From Sorex araneus (Eukaryota > Chordata > Mammalia > Eulipotyphla > Soricidae): a stretch of DNA of 64,000 nt. The DNA is taken from positions 100,289,426-100,353,425 of the forward strand of contig NC_073306.1 in NCBI RefSeq assembly GCF_027595985.1, in the 5' to 3' direction. The translations under genes were made by a program, and so were the position numbers. The first letter of the stretch is position 1. Every line of letters begins with the position of its first letter. Positions 56,770 through 64,000 of this stretch are shown in pieces. Below the pieces are notes generated by a model. The model had not been told where the DNA came from. It searched no databases and was given only the letters and a program-made list of their open reading frames with translations.

Positions 56770-58869
56770 AAAAAGGAGGCTAGAGGGAAGTTGAAAAAGA
56801 GCGAGGATAAGGAAGGGCAAGGAAGAGAGAGGAGAAAGGAAAGAAGAGAGAGAGACTGGTTTGATTTCACAAATAACAATGTTTTGGTTTAGATGTTGCA
56901 TATTTGTAGCCACCATGAAATGCTCAGCATGAAACCTGACAATAATTTTAAGGATCTGAACTTCCTTTGTACACAATTCAGTGATGTTTGCAAGATAACG
57001 AATCATCAATTTTAAACCTTTTTGAAAATTTGAGAATGACAACAGCTATCTTTTTCAAAATGGAAGAAGCATGGAGGGAGGAGGGAAATCAGTTGTTTTT
57101 CTTTCAGTGCAAAAAGACCTCTTAAGTAGCACAGCAGGAAGACATGAATACATAGTACAAGTAACAGCAACAATGAATTGACTCGGAAATGTGTCTTTCC
57201 ATCCAGCAGGAATACATAGATTAATAGATGAGAAGAGCAATACTGTTCAACTTCTCTCAATAAAAGACTTGAAAGAAAATAATCCAAAAACCCCTTCCTG
57301 GAGACTGCAATATAAATGATACAGAATAGTATTGAAATAAAATTGATCTTTATTACAAAAAGCAAAAATGAAAACTTGAAGCTGATCATTTACAACATTC
57401 TTAAATTAATCTAAGAGCTGGATTATTATGTGGAAGGTCACACCAGCCCAGAGGGCAGGGCATGACTCTTACCCTCACCACATACAATTCCCAGAGGAGG
57501 GGAGAGCAAGCAGCTGTTGCTGGTGGCTTCAAGCTGTGTAGCTCAGTCACTGGCACGGTCACAGCTTTCTAGCTGGCTCTGCAGAGTGGTCTGTTTCATT
57601 CCCTGGAGCATGCCAGGTTGAGGAATGCTGTGTTCCATCTCTACACATGCTTTCCCAGTGCAGTAACCCCTCACATCAGGTTGACTTTGCAGTTCTGTTG
57701 ATAGTGATCTCAACACACGTTCTATTCTTCATTCTGACAAGGCTTTTCTCCAGGCTCACGTCTGTGACTATTGATTTAGACCTCTACACCATGCAAAAAC
57801 CACAAAAATCTCTTTTCAATGGACAAGGCCATCAGGTGGGATGCATTCAACTGGTTCCATGACTTTCACATTTTATTTAAACTGAGAAATCCTTTGGTGT
57901 CAAAATGATCACAAATGTAGTATAATTTCATCATATTCACCTCTTAGTTCTAAGGTCTAAAATCTTATTCTTGAGACATTCTATGTAAAAAATATCAGAG
58001 AGCTTTGTTGCTAACTCAGAAAGGTCAAAGGACATACTTGACTAAGTGGTGGGAGAGATAAGATGGGAATATTCTCTGTGCACCCGACACGAATGTACTC
58101 AAACTCTTCCATTCTCTTATCCCATAAAATAAAGAAATTAAATTAGATGTTCTCTGAGATCTGTTCTGACTCTAAAATATTTTTCCCTTTATTTCAGCTA
58201 AAATTTCCCTTTACAAGACCCAGTTAATTCTGCTTCTCGTTAGTAGACTAAAATTCTCATTAACAGACAAAATGATAGGAGAAACAAGTTCCTTGGCCCA
58301 TTCAAGGCAAATAATCAGAATTCATAACAAATTCTATTTCTCTTTTTTGCATTAATATTTATAGCTCAAAGAATTATTTCCCGAAATACAAAATGAAAAA
58401 TAAAAGAAGCTAAAACAAAAGTTGCAGTCAAAAAATTCCTGGTTAAGGAATGGTTCATGCCGAATCTTGTTTTTTAAGTCATTTTTCAGACTTCACCCTG
58501 AAGTTATTTCCTGGCAAATCTGATCAAATCAATATTCTTTTATAGCCAGATTGTGTCCTCTGGCATCATCTGTCATCTGTGCTAGAAAAAAATGTCAAAA
58601 AGTTAGTGAAAAATTTGTGAGAGATCTCAGTGCCGAGAATGAGTATATTTTAATACAAACATTGAACCTGTTGGAAAGTTTGTAGCCCCTTCAAAAATTA
58701 AAGTCTAGATCATCTCAAACATTAGCAGAAAAGTTTGCAGTCCTGTCACATAAATATTGCTGTAGAGAAAACTATGCGAATAAAATATTTCTTCCTAATC
58801 CTCAGCTAAAAGCAACAGAAAATTGTAAAAATCCACAGGCTTGCTTGCAGGCTGTGAAATTCCCCAACC
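56770..58869. other. Unassigned sequence, 2.1 kb
   Basis: A purine-rich stretch lies at 56795-56855. Around 57410-57640 GC content rises with no family recognised; 'ctggagcatgccaggttgag' faintly resembles L2. Confidence 0.35.
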
Positions 58870-59120
58870 CCAGGGCTGTGTAAGCCCCTCACTCGAGTGG
58901 GGAATTACACATGAACTGGCTGTCTGGGGGGCTCTCTCTCGCCACTGGTGTTTGGTGCTCGACAGCCGCTTCTCCACCCGGATGGCTGTTGCCTTGGACA
59001 CAAGGAAGGAAGAACTTGGGGCCAAGCTGGTTGCTCATTAGTTGCTGTTTATTCAGTCTCTCGTCTCTCCCAGCTCTCTCCAACCACGCAATTCTTTCTT
59101 CCTGGTGTATCCATCTCCAA

Positions 59121-59163
59121 TCTCTCTCTCTCTCTCTCTCACTCTCACTCTCTCTCTCTCTAC
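59121..59163. repeat. (TC)n microsatellite in the LTR
   Basis: TC dinucleotide run with two 'tcactc' interruptions, in place of the purine-rich 'gagag' region of the other LTR copies. Confidence 0.9.
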
Positions 59164-59654
59164 TGTCTCCTTCAATCAGTCAATCCAACAATCCATCCAA
59201 CCAACCATCAATCCATTTCTCCAACCCAATAACCCAATAGTACCCCTTCTTTCTCCCCGCAGCCACTCTTTTTTGTCCTCTCACCACACCTCCCCAACCA
59301 TGCCTCCCCACAGGAAGCATGATCAAAAATGTTTTTCCAGACTTCTCAACCACCTGCAGCCCACAAAGGCAAAACTGCCCTTAAGTTGTGTTTCTCTTCT
59401 CCTTAGACCTGCAACTTAATTAGCATCTTTAATTCTCCTAATATTTACCATTCTGTATGGACACAATAATAGACACTTTTAGGCTTGTAGGGTGACTCTC
59501 CTGGGGACATCTTACCACAGACTTAGACTACAGTGCTCAGGCCAGATCAATCATTCCTTACCCCAGCAGGGTCCAAATCTAGCTATTAATTACTTTTGAT
59601 TATGACAAAATTTGTCCATGACCAAGCTCTTAACTTACAGTCAACTTATAGTTA

Positions 59655-59812
59655 TATGGCAGATAGGGTGTTTTCCTTGCATGTGGCGAACATGGGTTTG
59701 ATTTCTAGCATCCCATGTGGTACCCTGAGCACCACCAGGGATAATTCCTGAGTGTAGAGCCAGGAGTGGCCCCTGTGCATTGCCGGGTGTGAGCCCCCCC
59801 CCAAAAAAAAGC
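59655..59812 (+). mobile_element. SOR-A SINE, 5'-truncated, nested in LTR copy 4
   Basis: It begins inside the tRNA head at 'tatggcagatagggtgtttt' (no A box) and runs to the A-tail. The perfect 13-bp TSD 'caacttatagtta' at 59642-59654 and 59813-59825 shows it inserted already truncated. Confidence 0.93.
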
Positions 59813-60150
59813 CAACTTATAGTTAATAATTCGGTCACTTTGGCCAAACCCATCTTGATGCCAGGGTATCTCATAGCTCACTTCTTGCCCTGGGTCCATC
59901 CACTCCCTTGTCGGGACCCTGCTTTTGGGGATATAGGAAATAAGGGCAACTGAGGCTTAAGTTGAGAGAGCAGATGTCCAGGAGGTAGTCAATCAACTCC
60001 CAAGCCACAGGCTTGTCTTTTTAACTGTTTCCCTGTAAACATACAAAAAGAAATTGCTCTAAACTAACTAACCATGCAAAGGACATTAAGGAGAAGAGAA
60101 AGACAATATTTAAAAGTAAAAGTCTGATCAGGAGACAAAGGTAATTGACC

Positions 60151-60222
60151 GGTTGGGGGGGCAATCAATGAACACAAGGTCCTAGTGGCCAGGGAGGCAG
60201 GGCAAACTTTATCCTACAGGAA
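60151..60222. other. Unassigned spacer
   Basis: Short sequence between the LTR and an L1 fragment. Nothing recognised. Confidence 0.4.
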
Positions 60223-60355
60223 CTAATTTATTTAGTTCAACCAGTGCCTTGTATATCCTTGATATTAATCTCTTAGTAGAAGGGTATTGGGTGAATATCC
60301 GTTCTCATTCTGCAGACTGTCTTTGTATTCTGGTCACTGTTTCTTTGTCTTTTCA
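60223..60355 (-). mobile_element. Antisense L1 ORF2 fragment
   Basis: 'cttgtatatccttgatatta', 'tattgggtgaatatcc' and 'cagactgtctttgtattctg' are the reverse complement of the ORF2 region seen in sense at about 20780-20880. Confidence 0.75.
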
Positions 60356-60789
60356 ATGAAACATAATCTGTGAGCACCACACAGAGAAGCTCCAGTTACT
60401 TCAGAGACTCTGTGATGTGAAGAGTTAAGAACGCAACTCTACCCTTCTCCTCTGTCAGAGATGTTTTTTGTGGACATCATTGCTGATTGCATTAAACAGG
60501 CAGATAGAAAACTTTAGCCATGTGACAATCAGCCACTGTAATGCAGAACTGATGTTGGTGGGTCCCACTGGTGAGTTATGTGAAGCAGGGAGAGGAAGAC
60601 AGTTACTTTCTCCTCATCCGCCTCCACCACCCGGGTCTGGCTGGGAAGACTAGGGCTGGTAAAGTCTGTGATGAGCTCATGAGCTCCTGCTTTGCACAGG
60701 CCTGAGTCTCGCCAGCCCCACTAGGTGGCTGTTGGGCCACACCTGATGTCCGCTTGGTCTTCTTGGCACAGGAAGCTGATCCCCGCCAC
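60356..60789. other. Unassigned sequence
   Basis: GC-richer than average, with no family recognised. Its right end may belong to the next LTR or its internal region. Confidence 0.35.
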
Positions 60790-61460
60790 CTGATTTTCAG
60801 GGAGTCACAGACTCAGGTTGGAGCAAGGATTTGCTCTTTGCAGGAAAGGAGAGGCCAGTCCCAGGCCTTACCCAGGGTTTTGGGGTTCTTGTCTCACTTC
60901 ACAGAAAAGAATTTCAGGAGTAGACAAGCAGTGAAGTAAAATAGATTTTATTTGGAATTTTTAAAGGGGAGGGGGGAGAGAGAGAGACAGAGACAGAGAG
61001 AGACAGAGACACAGAGAGAGAGAGAGAGTATCGCACTCAAGGGAGAGTGCAGAAGAAGCTTGAAAGCTGGTTTTTATATGCATACTCTTGGGGTTGCCTT
61101 AGTCTGGAGTTTTCTGCTGAAGGTGGGGGTTTGATCAAATATTGTCACAAAGGGACAGCTTCGATGTTTCCGTGACCCTCCATCTAGTCTTTGATTGTAG
61201 TTCCTCTCTCTGCTGAAGTCTGCCACCTCTGTAGGGATCCAGCCTTCTCTGGGTCTGTTACTGGTGCCAGGTGAGCCAGGTGAAGCCTCAGTTGGCTTTT
61301 GCAACTTTGGGGCTATCAGATATTCTTATTTCCCAGGAGTTTTACAGCCATTGCCTTGGGAGGGGTCCTTCCCTATCTGCCTGCCTGCCTACATCAGAAC
61401 CATCCTCCACACTATACCAGGTCAATCTGATCCGCCTTCCACTCCCCTCTAGGACCAATA
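60790..61460 (-). mobile_element. LTR of an ERV1-like element, antisense
   Basis: On the minus strand it has a TATA box (complement at about 61071-61080, 'tttttatatg'), then an R region with CT-rich sequence (the GA-rich run 60966-61029) and AATAAA (complement 60947-60952). After the signal comes a U5-like stretch whose complement includes 'tctcacttcacagaaaagaa'. That spacing of TATA and AATAAA is typical of gammaretrovirus-type LTRs. No coding region or primer-binding site was identified, and the family differs from LTR copies 1-4. Confidence 0.6.
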
Positions 61461-61740
61461 CTGTCTTCAGCAAGGTCCAGCTTTGGATTGGAGAAGTCAG
61501 CATCAGAGAAAATGACAGGGATGCTACCCCTGGCAAACCAGCTCCTCCTGAGGGGTAGGGAGCCTGAAATCCATGTGGCTACCTCAAGGTTTCTAAAGGA
61601 GACAGAAAGATCTATAAGAGCTGCAGCTACAGAGCCCCAATGTGTTATACTGCTTCAAACTTACATCTGTCTGTCTTCTCTATGAAACCTTCCCTGGATT
61701 CTGAATCCCCACATCAATCTCTCTTCCTTCAATATCTTAA
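61461..61740. other. Unassigned sequence
   Basis: Nothing recognised. Confidence 0.4.
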
Positions 61741-61751
61741 AAATGGGTATC

Positions 61752-61935
61752 AGGGGCTGGAGCTATAGCACATCGGGTAGGGCATTTGCCTTGCATGCGG
61801 CTGACCCGAGTTAGATTCCCAGCATCCAATATGGTTCCCTGAGCACTTCCAGGAGTAATTCCTGAATGCAGAGCCAGGAGTAACCCTTGAGTCTCACCAG
61901 CTGTGACCCGAAAAGCAAAATAAATAAATAAATAA
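61752..61935 (+). mobile_element. SOR-A SINE
   Basis: A near-consensus copy with 'aggggctggagctatagcac' and an (AAAT)n tail. The TSD is 'aaatgggtatc' (61741-61751) and 'aaacgggtatc' (61936-61946). Confidence 0.93.
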
Positions 61936-61946
61936 AAACGGGTATC

Positions 61947-63084
61947 CATTTCACTTACAAATTCCACTTGCTTCTGTGAATAGAGAACTAACTGGAAAAA
62001 TATCCTGAGCCAGTGTGGGCTTTAAAAAGAAAGTCATGATAGAGAGTGAATGCTTCAATGAGGCCCAAAGAGATCAGTGATAGTCCTACCACATGGCCCC
62101 CAATGAGTTCTCTGCTTTTCACATTCCTTCCTATTAATATTATGGAGTTCTCAGTCCCAAGCCACATATTATTGCTTTTCCTGGAATCTCCTGCAAGGCC
62201 CAGCACAGTGCTCAGTATATTTCCTTAGCTTGAACTACAACTTCAAAGTTCCAGCAATTCTCTAAGTACTGTGGAAAGAGCTTCAGGGTCATCCTATAGT
62301 CTTACGACACCATCTCCATAATTACCCCAAAGCTGTGACTCTGTATAACCTTCCTCTCTTACACCCCTACTTGCTTACTCTGTGTGGGTATAGATGATTG
62401 GGGTGATAAAACCACACTCATTACAGAACATGACCATATGGTTTATAATCAAGTGATAAACTGCATGGCACGAATTGTGAAAATTCAGGATAATTAACAT
62501 CAGTGTGTAGACACACCCGTTTGTGTGAGAATTTTATTACACAAATATTTATGGGGAGACAAATATTTATGACCCAGATATGGTGGCAGTCACTGGAAAA
62601 CAACATCGAGCAAACCTGGCACAGCCTCTCTCCTTGTGGTATTAAGGGGCCTTGAGCTCTCATCTGCAGGACATAGATGGTCACCCTGTGTGCAAGGAAC
62701 AGATGTGAGATCTGTAGTCACCCTCCTGCTACACAAAAGGTCAAGGAACTTGAAGCCTAAAACCCAGATGATCATGTATCATAGACTTCACTATCACGGC
62801 CTTGATTTTTGGTTCACCGCATGTAGTTTTTCTCCTATTCTAGAGCTTTGCAGAAATGGAAGTTAGCAGATAGTTACATACCAGTATTTCTCAAGCTTCT
62901 CCTGACTATGGTTCCCTTCTGACCTTGCTTCCTTCCTATAGCTTGCCTGCCCTAGCGATTGGACGCAATGCTTATGCCCTCACCAGACATTTATATGATT
63001 TTGTTCACCTTTGCATTCTTTGGAATGTCCTGGAACGGTGTATAGGCCATATGCCCCCTGGGTGAGAACTGTTGATATAGACTA
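61947..63084. other. Unassigned sequence, 1.1 kb
   Basis: No clear repeat or exon. Confidence 0.4.
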
Positions 63085-63260
63085 ATAGGCAACTTCTTTC
63101 ACACAGCAGGATGCTTCAGGGATCATCCATGTCACTGGATGCGTCTATGTTGCTTAGTTGCACTCTGTCTATGCATGTACTACAGTTTCATCCTCTAATC
63201 TGCTCTTAGAGACACTGGGCTGTTCTCATCTCTGGGTCCTGCCCCGTTACATGCCATTTT
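63085..63260 (-). mobile_element. Old L1M fragment, antisense
   Basis: 'caacttctttcacacagcag', 'gggatcatccatgtcactgg' and 'ctgggctgttctcatctctg' follow the antisense order of ancient L1M 3' regions. Confidence 0.55.
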
Positions 63261-63963
63261 GCTTTCTGCCAGTCCATGTGGGCTTCCTCTTATGTTTAAG
63301 AGAATATAACTGGAGTCTAACTCACAAGGGTTGCAGCTACTCACTGCATGGCACTGAAGAAGTCATAGACCTCTCTGAATCTATGACTCTGCTGGGGGCA
63401 TTGGGAGGGGAGGAAGAGACTGATAACCTCTTAAAGCAGGAAACAGATCACAGACCAGGCCCCAGAGCAAAGCTAGTGCTGAATAAATGGATGCTTTATT
63501 GTTATGAAAGTTATGCTAATTTCCTGGAGCAACTAGTTGCTTCAAATAAATATTCTGGGGGTTAAAAGTCTGGAATCTCTGTGTCAGGAAGGCCCTGGTT
63601 CAATGAAACTCTAGAGAACAATATCTCCCATGCTTTCCACCTAGCTTCCTGTGATGCTGCTAATCCCTGCAGTTCCTTAGCCTGAACACACAACATTCAT
63701 TTACTTTCTTCTTCACATGATAATATCCTCTGTTTCTCCTGTCTCTGTTGCTTTTCTCCTTTTCTTGTAAAAACAGTCTTTAAGGGTCCACTATATTCCA
63801 GCATGAGCTTATCTTAACATATTGCATCTGCAACAACTCTATAACCAAACAAGATTGCATCTGAATTTCTGAAAATTTGAAGGCTGTGTGTAGTAGGGCT
63901 TGCAGGGAGGAGCACTTTCCAAATCAGTACAACAATATTCTCAGCTAACTTATAAAATCATTA
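63261..63963. other. Unassigned sequence
   Basis: A 135-codon open frame (63158-63565) starts in the L1M fragment and extends here, with no recognisable domain. Confidence 0.4.
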
Positions 63964-64000
63964 GGGGCTGGAGCAATAGCACAGTAGGTAGGGCATTTGC
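63964..64000 (+). mobile_element. SINE head cut by the window end
   Basis: 'ggggctggagcaatagcaca' and 'gtaggtagggcatttgc' are the first 37 bases of a SOR-type SINE. The class cannot be told because the body lies outside the window. Confidence 0.9.

Larger units (their letters stand above)
58870..60150 (-). mobile_element. Solo LTR, copy 4, antisense and SINE-interrupted
   Basis: On the minus strand it carries the family landmarks in order: the T-rich 5' part (complement near 60090), 'agcagggtcccgac' (59918-59931), 'agatgggtttggcc', the CT-rich region (59121-59163) and the AATAAA complement at 59048-59053. It ends near 58875. Its U5-like end differs in detail from copies 1 and 3. A truncated SOR-A SINE splits it. 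Confidence 0.65.

Noticed and set aside
63158-63565. 135-codon frame near the right end
   Set aside because: It starts within an antisense old L1 fragment, shows no domain and has no splice or promoter context. A conserved-exon search could revisit it.

Overview
This is mammalian nuclear DNA, almost certainly from a shrew and most likely Sorex. No bacterial or viral gene organisation is visible. The identification rests on dozens of tRNA-headed SINEs of the type described in shrews (SOR elements), on shrew-style L1 3' ends, and on a fragment of an RTE LINE whose coding sequence resembles nematode RTE elements. From memory, such an element (RTE1_Sar) was reported in the common shrew. Ancient eutherian layers (LINE2, old L1M, MaLR-like LTRs) lie beneath these younger repeats.

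I find no host protein-coding exon, no CpG island and no intact small-RNA gene. The window reads as an AT-rich gene desert or a large intron. The long open frames all fall in repeats or in unassigned stretches without convincing coding character.

Layout. At 1-5 kb there is an LTR, an L1 3' end and two SINEs inserted back to back. At 5.2-5.6 kb there is an antisense RTE 3' end. At 6.4-10.2 kb there is a long degenerate L1 broken by SINEs. At 10-17 kb there are SINEs of both classes and a composite RTE-tailed element. At 17.5-20 kb two LTRs of one family flank antisense L1. At 20.8-23.3 kb three L1 pieces lie end to end. At 24-33 kb sequence is mostly unassigned, with scattered SINEs and old L1 or LTR relics. 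At 33.2-37.7 kb there is a SINE-in-SINE, another composite element, and an old L1 carrying many SINEs. At 38.7-41 kb there is a 114-bp direct repeat, and a U6 snRNA-L1 chimeric retrocopy lies between its two arms. At 44.5-45 kb there is a long purine microsatellite grown from a SINE tail. At 50.3-50.9 kb there is another composite element. At 52-54.3 kb there is a LINE2 relic with a possible hAT-like MITE inside it. At 55.5-56.8 kb there are old L1 3' ends. At 58.9-61.5 kb there are two antisense LTRs of different families.

How the parts relate. Two machineries have populated the window. L1-type insertions end in A-rich tails: the L1 3' ends, the A-tailed SINEs (labelled SOR-A here) and the U6-L1 chimera. 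A second SINE class (labelled SOR-R here) has the same tRNA-like head, but its last ~60 bases match the 3' end of the RTE LINE and its tail is a short tandem repeat rather than poly-A. The labels SOR-A, SOR-R and 'composite RTE-tailed element' are mine. Boundaries of old elements are approximate; boundaries supported by target-site duplications (TSDs) are exact to a base or two.
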